Positions 42,589 to 51,880 are shown, numbered from the stretch's first letter. The stretch: DNA of 64,000 nt from Actinomadura coerulea (GCF_014208105.1 NZ_JACHMQ010000001.1:7068001-7132000), one strand, 5' to 3'. Notes: a model not told the origin generated them from the sequence alone. Numbers and translations: made by a program.

Positions 42589-43026
42589 TCAGGCCCAGTC
42601 GACCAGGTCGACGGTGTCGTTGTCGGACGGCGGCTCCTCCAGGGGCTGGCCGGGGTACAGGGGGCGGGCCTTGCCGTTGGCCTCGTCGATCAGTACGGCG
42701 AGGCCGTGGGCGTTGTTGACCCATGAGGAGACGTTGTTGGCGGCGGTGTCGTCGCCCATGGGCAGGGCCTTGAGGTCGACCTTGTAGCCGGCGCCGATGC
42801 CGTAGGCCGGGCCCTGCCGGTTGTAGTCCCGGTAGAGGCAGAGGGTGCCCGGCGGGCAGCCCTCGGCGTCGTCGAGCTTGACGACGCCGGGGGGCAGGTC
42901 GGCCAGGGCCGGGTGCGCCGTGACGGTGGCGGCCTGGGCGGCGGTCGATATAGCGGGGCCGGTCATGGTGGCGCAGGCGGCCAGGGCGGTCGTGGTCACC
43001 AGGAGGCGCGCTTTCCAATTGGCCAT
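42589..43026 (-). CDS. secreted peptidase-inhibitor I36-like protein
   Basis: The 145 residues comprise a signal peptide (ARLLVTTTALAACATM.., cleavage near AQA) and a domain with CPPGTLCLYRDYNRQGP and VSSWVNNAHGLAVLI, matching the I36 inhibitor/crystallin-like family secreted by actinomycetes. The two Cys may pair. The ATG at 43026 has CGGAGAG 6 nt upstream; an in-frame GTG 19 codons earlier is less likely. Confidence 0.8.
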   Translation of the reverse strand: MANWKARLLVTTTALAACATMTGPAISTAAQAATVTAHPALADLPPGVVKLDDAEGCPPGTLCLYRDYNRQGPAYGIGAGYKVDLKALPMGDDTAANNVSSWVNNAHGLAVLIDEANGKARPLYPGQPLEEPPSDNDTVDLVDWA

Positions 43027-43165
43027 GGGGGGCTCTCCGTTTCGTATGTCGTGGTTCGCGGCATGGGTGACGCCGCGCGACAAGAGTTACACGGAGAGTG
43101 ACATCCCGTCAGCCTGCATCGATGGCCTTATGTGGTCAGATGGCTACTGTTCGTGATGATGGTGG

Positions 43166-44305
43166 TCAGGTGCCGCAGAGGGCGTGCGGGAGGGCGGCAC
43201 GCATGGCACTGTCCAGGGCCGGGCCGCCGCCCGGGTTGAGGTTGACCATGACGGTGGCCTGCCGGCCGTGCGTGGTGGCGCCGGCGCGGACGCTGAAGCC
43301 GAGCATGTCGCCGTCATGGCCCCAGAAGCCGTCCTTGCAGATGGACGAGTTCTCGACGGGCGTCCACTCCAGCCCCAGGCCGTACTTGGAGCCTGACGTG
43401 CGGCCCGTGGGGCGGGCGGTCAGCATCTCCCGCACCTGCGCCGGCCTCAGCAGGCGTCCTTGGAGGACGGCCGCCAGGAAGCGGTTGAGGTCCGAGGCGC
43501 TGGAGATCATGCCGCCTCCGGCTCCGGCGACGGTCGGGTTGAGGCGGGTGATGTCCACCAGGTCGGACTGCGGCCGGACGTAGCCGCGGGGATGCGGGCC
43601 GGGGATCCCGGGGGCGTCCGTCGGTACGAAGGTGTCGTGCAGTGCGAGGGGACGGATCACGCGCCGGCGGATCTCCTCGCCGAAGGGGTGCCCCGTCGCG
43701 CTCTCGATGATCATCCCGGCCAGGAGGTAGTTGGTGCTGGAGTAGCTCCAGCCCTTGCCGGGTTCGAATTCCCGCTGGTGCGGCAGGGCGATGTCCACCA
43801 GTTCGCGGGCCTCCCAGTGCCGGAGCGGGTCCTTGAGCACCTCCAGCGGTGACATGTGGTCCAGGACGTCCGGCAGCCCGCTGGTGTGCTGGAGCAGCTG
43901 GCGGACGGTGATCTGCCGCCCGTCGTTGTCCGCGCCGCGCACCACGCCGGGCAGGTACCGCTCCACGGGAGCGTCGAGTTCGACGCGGCCTTCGCCGACG
44001 AGCTGGAGGACGACGGTGGCGACGAACGGCTTCGTCAGGCTGCCGATCCGGAAGCGGCTTCGGGGGTTGACCGGCGTGTTCGTGCGGATGTCGGCGACTC
44101 CGCTGGTGGCCGTCAGACGGCCGTGCCGGTCGTGGATCTGCGCGAGCGCCCCCGGAGCGCCGTCCGGACCGCTCAGGCTCTCCACCACCTGTCGCAGGTT
44201 CGTGGGGCGGGGCGTGGCCGCGTTCGCCGGGGTGGCCGAGACACCGACCGCCAGGGCCAGGACGACGGCCGCAGCGCCGCGGGGGATCAGGCTTCTTGTG
44301 ATCAT
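43166..44305 (-). CDS. secreted serine hydrolase, class C beta-lactamase/DD-peptidase family
   Basis: The 379 residues have a signal peptide (1-30, cleavage near ANA). The penicillin-binding fold motifs are S89-x-x-K92 (SLTK), YSSTNY (YxN equivalent) and a late HDGDMLGF (KTG equivalent, HxG). Such enzymes act as D-alanyl-D-alanine carboxypeptidases, esterases or beta-lactamases in the cell envelope. The ATG at 44305 begins the signal peptide; longer frames add a non-signal leader. Divergent from the P450 gene. Confidence 0.88.
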   Translation of the reverse strand: MITRSLIPRGAAAVVLALAVGVSATPANAATPRPTNLRQVVESLSGPDGAPGALAQIHDRHGRLTATSGVADIRTNTPVNPRSRFRIGSLTKPFVATVVLQLVGEGRVELDAPVERYLPGVVRGADNDGRQITVRQLLQHTSGLPDVLDHMSPLEVLKDPLRHWEARELVDIALPHQREFEPGKGWSYSSTNYLLAGMIIESATGHPFGEEIRRRVIRPLALHDTFVPTDAPGIPGPHPRGYVRPQSDLVDITRLNPTVAGAGGGMISSASDLNRFLAAVLQGRLLRPAQVREMLTARPTGRTSGSKYGLGLEWTPVENSSICKDGFWGHDGDMLGFSVRAGATTHGRQATVMVNLNPGGGPALDSAMRAALPHALCGT

Positions 44306-44418
44306 GCATCGGGACGATAAGGAGCGGCGCTTCGGGCGCACATCCAGCGTGTGAGCCATCCGTGCTCTCACCCGTAGCGGGGAGCGAAGAGTGGGTTGTC
44401 GTGGGCTGGGGTGGTTCC

Positions 44419-44424
44419 TACGGT
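44419..44424 (+). promoter_or_regulatory. leaderless -10 element (TACGGT)
   Basis: TACGGT ends 6 nt before the P450 ATG. The intervening TGAGGC contains GAGG but too close for normal initiation. Confidence 0.4.
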
Positions 44425-44430
44425 TGAGGC

Positions 44431-45729
44431 ATGGACGAACGGGGTGTGCGGGGACCGGGGGCGTTCGAGGCTGTTCGGTGGTGGGGGCGGATGGCCCGGA
44501 GCCCGATCGGCACCTACGGGGCCCTGGCCAGACGCTACGGGGACGCCGTTCGGGTGCCGTTCGGACCGAACCGGGCGTTCTTCCTTCTGTCGCGTCCCGA
44601 GCATGCCGAGCGGATCCTCGTCGCCAACCAGGACAACTACGTGAAGGCGTTCACGTATCGGCCGCTCCGGGCCGTCCTCGGGGACGGGCTCCTCACCAGC
44701 GAAGGTGAGACGTGGCGGCGGCATCGGCGGGTGGTGCAGCCGGTGTTCGCGCAGCGGCATGTCGTCGGGTTCGCGTCGCAGATGGCCGAGACGGCCGCTC
44801 AAGCCGTCGGACGGTGGCCCGACGGGGTCGCGTTAGACGCGGCAGGGGAATTGCGACGCCTCACGTTGGGCATCGTGGGACGGGCGTTGTTCGGCAGTGA
44901 GCTCGAAGGGGAGGCCGAGAGGACGGGGCGGGCGCTTGAGGCGCTCCAGAGAGCGGCCGTTGTCGGGACCTTCTTGCCTGGGGCGACCGCCAAGCGGGGC
45001 GTGTACCAGCGGGTGCCGGGGCTGGGGGGTGCCATGAAGCACCTTGACGGCATGGTCCAGCGGGTCGTGAAGGGCTCGTCCGGTGGCGAACTGTTGAATC
45101 TGCTCAAGGAGAGCGGTCAGATCAGCGAGGCGGAGCTGCGCGACGAGGTTCTCACCCTGTTGTTGGCCGGACACGAGACCACGGCGGCTTCCCTTGCCTG
45201 GACGTTCATGCTCCTGTCGAAGTACCCGGCGGCCAGGGACCGCCTAGAGGACGAGGTGGACAAGGTCCTAGGCGGCAGAGAACCGACGGCCGAGGACGTC
45301 GAGCGGCTGCCCTGGACGAAGGCCGTCCTGTCGGAGGCGATGCGGCTCTACCCGCCCGCCTGGACCATCGAGCGTGACGCTCTGGAAGACGACGAGGTCG
45401 CCGGGGTACGGGTGCCGGCCGGATCGACGATCGCCGTCCCCCCGTACCTGATCCATCGGAACGCCGAGGTCTGGCCCAACCCTGAGGGATTCCAGCCCGA
45501 GCGGTTCATGGGGGAGCAGGCACACCCCCGGTACGCGTATCTGCCGTTCGGCGGCGGGCGCCGCATCTGCGTGGGCGCCGGTTTCGCGATGCTGGAGGCG
45601 ACCCTGGTGCTCGCCACCATCGCCCGGACGCACCGGCTCGACCTGGTGCCGGGCGTGGCCGTGCCCGTCCGGGCGGAGATCACGTTCCGTCCTGCCGGGG
45701 TCCTTCCGATGCGGGTCGTGCGGAGGTAG
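44431..45729 (+). CDS. cytochrome P450
   Basis: The 432-residue soluble P450 is of the fatty-acid-hydroxylase/CYP102-like bacterial type. It shows WRRHRRVVQPVF (C helix), LLLAGHETTAASLAW (I helix with the acid-alcohol pair), EAMRLYPPAW (ExxR), PERF and the heme loop FGGGRRICVGAGFA with the thiolate Cys. No ferredoxin or reductase gene is adjacent, so electrons must come from elsewhere. A TetR gene follows by 63 nt in the same direction and may regulate it. Confidence 0.95.
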   Translation: MDERGVRGPGAFEAVRWWGRMARSPIGTYGALARRYGDAVRVPFGPNRAFFLLSRPEHAERILVANQDNYVKAFTYRPLRAVLGDGLLTSEGETWRRHRRVVQPVFAQRHVVGFASQMAETAAQAVGRWPDGVALDAAGELRRLTLGIVGRALFGSELEGEAERTGRALEALQRAAVVGTFLPGATAKRGVYQRVPGLGGAMKHLDGMVQRVVKGSSGGELLNLLKESGQISEAELRDEVLTLLLAGHETTAASLAWTFMLLSKYPAARDRLEDEVDKVLGGREPTAEDVERLPWTKAVLSEAMRLYPPAWTIERDALEDDEVAGVRVPAGSTIAVPPYLIHRNAEVWPNPEGFQPERFMGEQAHPRYAYLPFGGGRRICVGAGFAMLEATLVLATIARTHRLDLVPGVAVPVRAEITFRPAGVLPMRVVRR

Positions 45730-45780
45730 GCGGCTCGGACGGTCGGCGGGGCGGGCCAGAATCGGAGGACGGGCCTCCAC

Positions 45781-45786
45781 TACGCT
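45781..45786 (+). promoter_or_regulatory. leaderless -10 element (TACGCT)
   Basis: TACGCT ends 6 nt before the TetR ATG, so this gene has its own start despite following the P450 gene. Confidence 0.45.
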
Positions 45787-45792
45787 GTGCTC

Positions 45793-46440
45793 ATGGGTGC
45801 GAAGCAGCGGCCGCTGCGGGCCGACGCGCGGGACAACCGCGACCGGATCCTCGCCGCCGCCCGTGAGGTGTTCGTCGAGCAGGGCCCGGGCGCGCCGCTG
45901 GAGGAGATCTCACGGCGCGCGGGCACCGGCATCGCCACGCTCTACCGGCGCTTTCCGGACCGGCGGACCCTGACGAGGGCCGTCGCCCTGGACGCCCTGG
46001 AGCGCACCAGGGACGAGCTCAAGCGCGCGCGGGACGAGGAGCGGACCGCCTTCGACGCCCTCGTCCGCTACATGCACCGCGTGCTGGACATCCGCATCGG
46101 CGCCGTCTTCCCCGTCCTGCTGGACCAGATCCCGTTCGACGACGAGGAGATCGCCGCCGCTCGCGACGAGGGCGCCGCCGTCATGAAGGAACTCGTCGCC
46201 GCCGCGCAGGAGAACGGCGACCTGCGTCCGGACGTCACCCACGGCGATGTCGGGATGCTGCTCGTGCGGCTGTCGCGCCCGCTGCCGGGCCCGCCGCCGC
46301 GGGACACGGGCGAGGACCCCGCGCACCGGCACCTCGACCTGCTCATCGACGGCCTGCGCGCCGGACGTCCCGGGGAGCTCGGCGGGACGGCGCCGGCCTT
46401 CGGCGACCCGCGGTCCATGGGGGACGCCCCGGGAAGGTGA
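45793..46440 (+). CDS. TetR-family transcriptional regulator
   Basis: The 215 residues carry a TetR HTH (NRDRILAAAREVFVEQGPGA, LEEISRRAGTGIATLYRRFP) in the first 60 and a helical ligand domain after it. The ATG fits the leaderless box. Likely target: the P450 gene upstream or itself; no palindrome was seen right at its start. Confidence 0.92.
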   Translation: MGAKQRPLRADARDNRDRILAAAREVFVEQGPGAPLEEISRRAGTGIATLYRRFPDRRTLTRAVALDALERTRDELKRARDEERTAFDALVRYMHRVLDIRIGAVFPVLLDQIPFDDEEIAAARDEGAAVMKELVAAAQENGDLRPDVTHGDVGMLLVRLSRPLPGPPPRDTGEDPAHRHLDLLIDGLRAGRPGELGGTAPAFGDPRSMGDAPGR

Positions 46441-46471
46441 CGTCCGGGCTGTAATGGGCACAGGCCAGGAC

Positions 46472-46756
46472 ATGAACATCTCAGGCATCATCAGCGCGAT
46501 CGTGATCGGCGCGATCATCGGGGCGCTCGGGCGGCTGGTGCTCCCCGGCCGCCAGCCGATCGGCGTCCTCCTGACCGTGATCGTCGGTATCGTCGCCGCG
46601 ATCGTCGGGACGGCCGTCGCGCAGCAGGTGGGCGTGGCCACGACCAACGGGATCGACTGGATCGAACTGGTCTTCCAGATCGGCCTGGCGGTGCTCGGTG
46701 TCGCCATCGTCGCCGGTCTCCGGGCAAGGCGCGGCCATCGCCGCTACGAACGCTGA
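46472..46756 (+). CDS. GlsB/YeaQ/YmgE-family membrane protein
   Basis: The 94-residue protein has three helices. ISAIVIGAIIGALGRLVLPGRQ and the Gly-rich second helix are the family signature. Members are stress-inducible small membrane proteins of unclear function. The ATG has CAGGCCAGGA before it; an ATG six codons earlier is possible. Confidence 0.85.
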   Translation: MNISGIISAIVIGAIIGALGRLVLPGRQPIGVLLTVIVGIVAAIVGTAVAQQVGVATTNGIDWIELVFQIGLAVLGVAIVAGLRARRGHRRYER

Positions 46757-46894
46757 CCGCGGTCCCGCAAAAGGGTCCAGAAGCAGCGTCGACCCCTTCC
46801 TGGCCTGCGCGCTCGCGGCTGCCGCCTCGCCGTCGCGGGCGTTGGCCGTCTCCGGCCGCCGCCATGCGGATCTCGTCAAACGGCACTTGCGGTC

Positions 46895-46920
46895 GGCGAT
46901 TCTTTGCTCTCATAGTGCGA
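46895..46920 (+). promoter_or_regulatory. candidate promoter of the symporter operon
   Basis: TTGCGG and CATAGT are separated by 18 nt about 45 nt upstream of the DUF485 ATG. A vegetative-type promoter by eye; unproven. The rest of the 207-nt gap after the previous gene shows nothing. Confidence 0.3.
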
Positions 46921-46963
46921 CCGAAAGGACGCGGAGAGTAGCGAAGGGGCGGGGGGAGACCGA

Positions 46964-47251
46964 ATGGCGGGGGGACTTGCGCCCGTTGCGGGACATGAGA
47001 GGTTCCTGCTGTTGCGGAGGCGGTTCCGGCGGGCGGCGGTCGTGGTCACGGCCGGGTTCCTCGGGTGGTATCTCGTCTTCGTCGGGCTGGCGGCGTTCGC
47101 GCGCGGCTTCATGGCGCGGACGGTCGCCGGGAGCGTCAACGTCGCGCTGCTGCTGGGGCTGCTGCAGTTCGCCTCGACGTTCGCGCTGACCTGGGGCTAC
47201 CTGGTGTACGCGCGCAGGCGGCTTGACCCGCTGGCCGGTGAGCTGCGGTGA
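46964..47251 (+). CDS. DUF485 small subunit of acetate symporter
   Basis: The 95-residue protein has two helices. FLLLRRRFRRAAVVVTAGFL with GWYLVFVGLAAFA and the second LLGLLQFASTFALTWGYLVY are the YjcH/DUF485 pattern. Such genes precede actP-type symporters and are thought to be accessory subunits. The stop overlaps the symporter start (GTGA). GGGGGGAGA lies 3-8 nt before the ATG. Confidence 0.9.
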   Translation: MAGGLAPVAGHERFLLLRRRFRRAAVVVTAGFLGWYLVFVGLAAFARGFMARTVAGSVNVALLLGLLQFASTFALTWGYLVYARRRLDPLAGELR

Positions 47252-48912
47252 CGGGGGGCGCGCTGACGTTCGGGCTCTTCCTGGTGTTCATCCTGGTCAC
47301 GCTGGCCATCACGGTGCGGGCGCGGGTGACCACGCGCGGCGCCGACGACTTCTACGCGGGCGGGCGGACGTTCACCGGCCCGCAGAACGGGATCGCCCTC
47401 GCCGGCGACTACATGTCGGCGGCCTCGTTCCTCGGCATCGCCGGGATCATCGCGCTGAACGGGTACGACGGGTTCCTGTACTCGATCGGGTTCCTCGTCG
47501 CGTGGCTTCTCGCGCTGCTGCTGGTCGAGCTGGTCCGCAACGCGGGCCGCTTCACGATGGGGGACGTGCTGGTGCGCCGGGTGCGGCGGCAGGCGCCGGT
47601 GCGGCGGGCCGCGGCCGTGTCCACCGTGACCGTGTCGGTGTTCTACCTGCTCGCGCAGATGGTCGGGGCCGGGGCGCTGGTGTCGCTGCTGCTCGGCATC
47701 CACCGCGGCGAGCGGTTCCTCGGGATGGGCGCGGGCACCGCGAAGACCGTCACGATCGTGGCGGTGGGCGCGCTGATGATCCTCTACGTGGCGTTCGGCG
47801 GGATGAAGGCCACGACCTGGGTGCAGATCATCAAGACCGGGCTGCTGATGGCCGGGGCGGTGGTGCTGACGGCGCTGGTGCTCGGCAGGTTCGGGTTCGA
47901 CGCAAGCGCGATGCTCGGGTCGGCCGCCGACGCGAGCGGGAAGGGCGAGGCGTTCCTGCGCCCCGGGCTCCAGTACGGGCAGGACGTCCCGGGCGACGCC
48001 TACCGGACGGTGGTCAACAAGCTCGACTTCATCAGCCTCGCCCTCGCCCTCGTGCTCGGCACGGCGGGCCTGCCGCACGTCGTCGCGCGGTTCTTCACCG
48101 TCCCGGACGGGCGGGCCGCGCGCACGTCGGTGTCCTGGGCGATCGGCCTGGTCGGCGTCTTCTACCTGATGACGCTCGCCCTCGGCTTCGGCGCGGCGGC
48201 CCTGGTGGGGCGGTCCGCGATCGTCGCGCAGGACCCGTCGGGCAACACGGCGGTGCCGCAGCTCGCGCAGGCCGTCGGGCAGCACGTCGGCGGGCGGGTC
48301 GGCGGGGACGTCCTGCTGGCGTTCATCGGGGCGGTGGCGTTCGCGACGATCCTCGCGGTCGTGTCCGGGCTGGTGCTGGCGTCGTCGGCGTCGCTGGCGC
48401 ACGACTACTTCGGCCAGGTGCTGATGCTCGGCCGCCCGCGCGAGTCGCAGGAGGTCGCGGTCGCGCGGTTCGCCTCGTTCCTCGTCGGGTCGCTGGCGAT
48501 CGTCCTGGCGGTGGTGGCCCGCGACCTGAACGTGGCGTTCCTGGTGGCGCTGGCGTTCGCGATGGCCGCCTCGGCGAACGTCCCGGCGATCGTGCTGTCG
48601 CTGTTCTGGCGCCGGTTCAACTCCGCCGGGGTCGTCGCGGGCATCTACGGGGGGCTGATCGGGTCGCTGGTGCTGGTCTTCTTCTCCCCCGTCGTCTCCG
48701 GCAAGGTCGATCCGGTGACGGGGCAGAGCCTGTCGCTGTTCCCCACGGGCGTCGACTTCCACCTGTTCCCGCTGGAGAACCCGGGCCTCGTGTCGATCCC
48801 GATCGGGTTCGCGTGCGCGGTCGCCGGCACCTTCGCCGGACGGGAGAAGGCCGACCGGGAGCGCTACGACGACCTGTCGGTCAGGGCCCTGACGGGTGCG
48901 GGATCACAGTGA
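47248..48912 (+). CDS. actP: sodium:solute symporter, ActP-like (monocarboxylate/acetate uptake)
   Basis: The 554-residue membrane protein has about 13 helices of the SSS/LeuT fold. TTRGADDFYAGGRTFTGPQN, LAGDYMSAASFLGIAG, GTAGLPHVVARFFTVPDGRA (Na+-site region) and ASSASLAHDYFG are characteristic of acetate permeases. Coupled to the DUF485 gene. Substrate acetate or another short monocarboxylate; assignment by family. Confidence 0.9.
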   Translation: MTGGALTFGLFLVFILVTLAITVRARVTTRGADDFYAGGRTFTGPQNGIALAGDYMSAASFLGIAGIIALNGYDGFLYSIGFLVAWLLALLLVELVRNAGRFTMGDVLVRRVRRQAPVRRAAAVSTVTVSVFYLLAQMVGAGALVSLLLGIHRGERFLGMGAGTAKTVTIVAVGALMILYVAFGGMKATTWVQIIKTGLLMAGAVVLTALVLGRFGFDASAMLGSAADASGKGEAFLRPGLQYGQDVPGDAYRTVVNKLDFISLALALVLGTAGLPHVVARFFTVPDGRAARTSVSWAIGLVGVFYLMTLALGFGAAALVGRSAIVAQDPSGNTAVPQLAQAVGQHVGGRVGGDVLLAFIGAVAFATILAVVSGLVLASSASLAHDYFGQVLMLGRPRESQEVAVARFASFLVGSLAIVLAVVARDLNVAFLVALAFAMAASANVPAIVLSLFWRRFNSAGVVAGIYGGLIGSLVLVFFSPVVSGKVDPVTGQSLSLFPTGVDFHLFPLENPGLVSIPIGFACAVAGTFAGREKADRERYDDLSVRALTGAGSQ

Positions 48913-49102
48913 CCAGGACGGCGCGCACGGGTTAGCATGCCGTGCCCGGTTTGATTACCCGTGAGTACGGAAGGCTGAGCCGGGAAGATCCGCGCTGTCC
49001 GGGCCCGTGCCCTAATGTGCCGAGTGCCCGGGCCGGGGGCGGTTCGCGTGGCAGAATGTCACCCGCCGTGGAGCGCGGCGGTCAGCCAGAGGGAGGGGCG
49101 GC

Positions 49103-51406
49103 GTGTCCGAAGCCGGTCGGCGCCGTCCGGCGCACCCCCGACCGGCCGTGCCGTTGCTCCGGCTCGGCGCCCGGACGACCGCGGCCCTCACCGCGCTCAC
49201 GCTCGGCGCCGCCGTGGCGGTGCCCGCGGCGATCGTCTCCGACACCCCGGCGCACGGCCGGACGGTTCGCGGTGCGTCGGCCGGCGCCGTGGCCGGGCCC
49301 CTGCTGCACGCGCCGACCGACCAGATCCGCTCCCGCGAGTGGCACCTCGACGTCCTGCGCGCCCAGAAGGCGTGGCGGTACTCCCGGGGGCGCGGCGTCA
49401 CGGTCGCCGTCCTCGACACCGGCGTCGACCGGCGGCATCCCGACCTCACCGGCCGCGTCGTCACCGGCCCCGACCTGACCGGCGGCGTACGGCGTCCGGG
49501 AAGCCGCTACTGGGGCCTGCACGGGACGTCCATGGCCAGCATCATCGCCGGTCACGGGCATGGCCCCGAGCTGTCGCAGGGCATGATGGGCGTCGCGCCG
49601 CTCAGCAGCGTCCTGTCCGTCCGCGTCACGCTGGAGAACGACGACCCGCTGCGCCGCGACAACGGGCAGCAGCCCGGCGCCGGCGGCGACCGCGACGCGG
49701 TGGCCCAGGGCATCCGGTACGCCGTCGACCACGGCGCCGGGATCATCAACATGTCGCTCGGCGGCGGCCGCCAGTCCTACAACGGCACGCCCTCGCAGGA
49801 GAAGGCGATCCGGTACGCGCTCTCCAAGGGCGTCGTGCTGATCGCCTCCGCCGGCAACGACGGCTCCGGAGCCAACCGCAGGAACTTCCCCGCCGCCTAC
49901 CCGGGCGTGATCGCCGTCGGCGCGCTCGACCGCCGCCTGCGCCTCTGGAAGGACAGCAACCGCCGCTCGGGCGCCGCCGTCTGCGCGCCCGGCGTCGAGA
50001 TCGTCAGCGCGGACGCCAGCAACGGCTACGTCGTCGGGACGGGCACCAGCGCCTCGTCCGCGATCGTCGCCGGGGTCGCCGCGCTCGTCCGCTCCCGCTA
50101 CCCGAGGCTGAGCCCCGCGGAGGTCCGGCGGGCGCTCATCCAGGGCTCCCCGGCCCGCGCCGCCCAGCCCACGGGGACGCCCGAATGCCGCGGGACGGTG
50201 GACGCTGTCCGCACCCTCGTCGCCGCCAACCAGATCAACAAGACCTCCAGCGGGCCGGTGGAGACACCGCCCCCCGCCGCGACGCCGCGGCCGGCCGCGC
50301 AGCCGGGCGACCGCGACTCCGGCGTGCTGTTCCCGCTCGTCCTCGGCGGCGGAGGGCTGCTGGTCCTCCTCGGGCTCGTGCTCGGGTGGCGGCAGCGGCG
50401 GCGCCCCGAGGAGGACGCCGCCGACACCGACGCCGTCGCCGACTACGGCCTGCCGTCGGCCCCGGCCGCGCCGCGCGAACCCGCGGCCGCCATGCCCGCG
50501 GCCCCCGCCGAGACGTACGCGGCGCCCGTGGTCGCGCCGGTCAACGCGCCGCTCTTCCAGAACAACGAGGTCTACTCGGGGGCCGCCTTCGAGGAGCCTC
50601 CGCTTCCAGGCGCCGTGCCGCAGGACGCCCCGCTGTGGGACCCGCCGCAGCCCGCGCCGGGCCCCGTCTCCTTCATGCCGCCGGACCCCGGTCCCGCCGA
50701 GCCCCCGCCGTCCCCCGGCTGGGACGGGCGGCTGCCGCCCCCCATCGAGCCGAAGCAGCCGCCGATGATGCCGAACGAGCTGCGCCCGTTCGTCCCCGGC
50801 GAGTTCGGCACGGGCGCCCACGGACCCCGCAACGGGACCGACCCCCTCCACAATGGAGCCGACCCCCTTAACGGGACCGACCCCCTTAACGGGGCCGACG
50901 CCTCCAACGGGGCCGACGCCTTCAACGGGAGCGACCCCCTCAACGGCCACGACCCTCTTAGCGGGAGCGACGCTTTCAACGGAAGGGACGCGCTCAACGG
51001 GAGCGACGCGCTCAACGGGTACGACGTTCTCAATGGGAACGGGCGCAACGGCGACGGGCTGAACGGGGCGGCGCGGGACGAGCCGTCGATCCTCGATGAC
51101 GACGACTGGAACGCCTTCCGCCGGGGCGCCCTGGAGCCGCCGGACGCGCCCGAGCCCGGCACGGCGAATCCGCCCTTCGCGGTACCTCCGGAACTGCCGG
51201 GCGAACCGCCGCTTCCGCCCGTACCCCACGCGGACCAGGGACCGGCCGAGCCGTTCCCCGACGTTCCGCCGCCCGGCCTGGGCGGCGCCGAGCCGCCGGA
51301 AGGGCCCGTCCCGCCGCCGGACCCGGCCGACGGTGAGCCGCGCGGACGGCACTCGCGGCGGCCGCGGCCCGGCGAAGACGAGGACTACCGGCCGCCCTGG
51401 TGGTGA
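49103..51406 (+). CDS. mycP: mycosin-like S8 serine protease with long repetitive cytosolic tail
   Basis: The 767-residue protein opens with signal-like hydrophobic segment 20-45. The subtilisin domain has Asp in AVLDTGVD (about 107), His in LHGTSMASIIAG (about 140) and Ser in GTSASSAIVAG (about 316). One membrane helix follows at about 408-428. Mycosins of type VII secretion end soon after that helix; here about 335 Pro/Ala-rich residues follow, with eleven NG-x-D-x-x hexapeptides (577-643). GAGGGAGGGG precedes the GTG. No ESX genes are in the window. Confidence 0.88.
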   Translation: MSEAGRRRPAHPRPAVPLLRLGARTTAALTALTLGAAVAVPAAIVSDTPAHGRTVRGASAGAVAGPLLHAPTDQIRSREWHLDVLRAQKAWRYSRGRGVTVAVLDTGVDRRHPDLTGRVVTGPDLTGGVRRPGSRYWGLHGTSMASIIAGHGHGPELSQGMMGVAPLSSVLSVRVTLENDDPLRRDNGQQPGAGGDRDAVAQGIRYAVDHGAGIINMSLGGGRQSYNGTPSQEKAIRYALSKGVVLIASAGNDGSGANRRNFPAAYPGVIAVGALDRRLRLWKDSNRRSGAAVCAPGVEIVSADASNGYVVGTGTSASSAIVAGVAALVRSRYPRLSPAEVRRALIQGSPARAAQPTGTPECRGTVDAVRTLVAANQINKTSSGPVETPPPAATPRPAAQPGDRDSGVLFPLVLGGGGLLVLLGLVLGWRQRRRPEEDAADTDAVADYGLPSAPAAPREPAAAMPAAPAETYAAPVVAPVNAPLFQNNEVYSGAAFEEPPLPGAVPQDAPLWDPPQPAPGPVSFMPPDPGPAEPPPSPGWDGRLPPPIEPKQPPMMPNELRPFVPGEFGTGAHGPRNGTDPLHNGADPLNGTDPLNGADASNGADAFNGSDPLNGHDPLSGSDAFNGRDALNGSDALNGYDVLNGNGRNGDGLNGAARDEPSILDDDDWNAFRRGALEPPDAPEPGTANPPFAVPPELPGEPPLPPVPHADQGPAEPFPDVPPPGLGGAEPPEGPVPPPDPADGEPRGRHSRRPRPGEDEDYRPPWW
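50831..51031 (+). repeat. 18-bp coding tandem repeat (hexapeptide NGxDxL, 11 units)
   Basis: Units read NGTDPL, NGADPL, NGSDAL and similar, with one extra codon (His) after the first unit. Asp and Asn/Gly spacing is reminiscent of calcium-binding loops, but the period is 6, not the RTX 9. Confidence 0.85.
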
Positions 51407-51513
51407 GCGCGGTACTCCGGCGGGCGTAGCGCGAGTGCCTCCGGCCGGACGACGCGGCCCCCCGTACCTCTCGCCGAGCATCGACCTATCCGACACAGGG
51501 AGGTCGAAGAACC

Positions 51514-51804
51514 ATGTTGACGACGTTGGCGACGCAGGCGGCCGCGATGCACCCGGGCGGCTGGCACGACGGGGACGCCCCCGCGTTCTGGCCGGTCTTC
51601 CCCATCACGTTCGGCCTGTTCTGGCTGGCCGTGCTCGGCGGCGCCTTCTACCTCATCCGGCGCCGCGTGCACGACGGCGCGGCGGCGGCCAGGGCGGCGG
51701 CAGACCCGATGACCAAGGCGCGCTCGGTGCTGGCCGAGCGGTTCGCCCGAGGCGAGATCGACGAGGACGAGTACCACGTCCGCATGTCCGCCCTACGTGA
51801 CTAG
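51514..51804 (+). CDS. SHOCT-domain membrane protein
   Basis: The 96 residues include one helix (FPITFGLFWLAVLGGAFYLI), then a C-terminal SHOCT motif (ARSVLAERFARGEIDEDEYH). SHOCT segments mediate oligomerisation. The His-rich N-terminus (MHPGGWHDGD) might bind metal. GGGAGG precedes the ATG. Convergent with the MarR gene across a shared hairpin. Confidence 0.85.
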   Translation: MLTTLATQAAAMHPGGWHDGDAPAFWPVFPITFGLFWLAVLGGAFYLIRRRVHDGAAAARAAADPMTKARSVLAERFARGEIDEDEYHVRMSALRD

Positions 51805-51815
51805 CGCGTTGAGTC

Positions 51816-51861
51816 GCGGCGTGTTGCCCTTCTGCGAGCGCTGATAAGGGCAACACGCCGC
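51816..51861. terminator. 16-bp perfect inverted repeat between convergent genes
   Basis: GCGGCGTGTTGCCCTT and AAGGGCAACACGCCGC with a 14-nt loop, 11 nt after the SHOCT stop and 20 nt before the MarR stop. Probably a bidirectional terminator, without a U-run. Confidence 0.7.
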
Positions 51862-51880
51862 AAGTCGACGCCGGGCCCGG

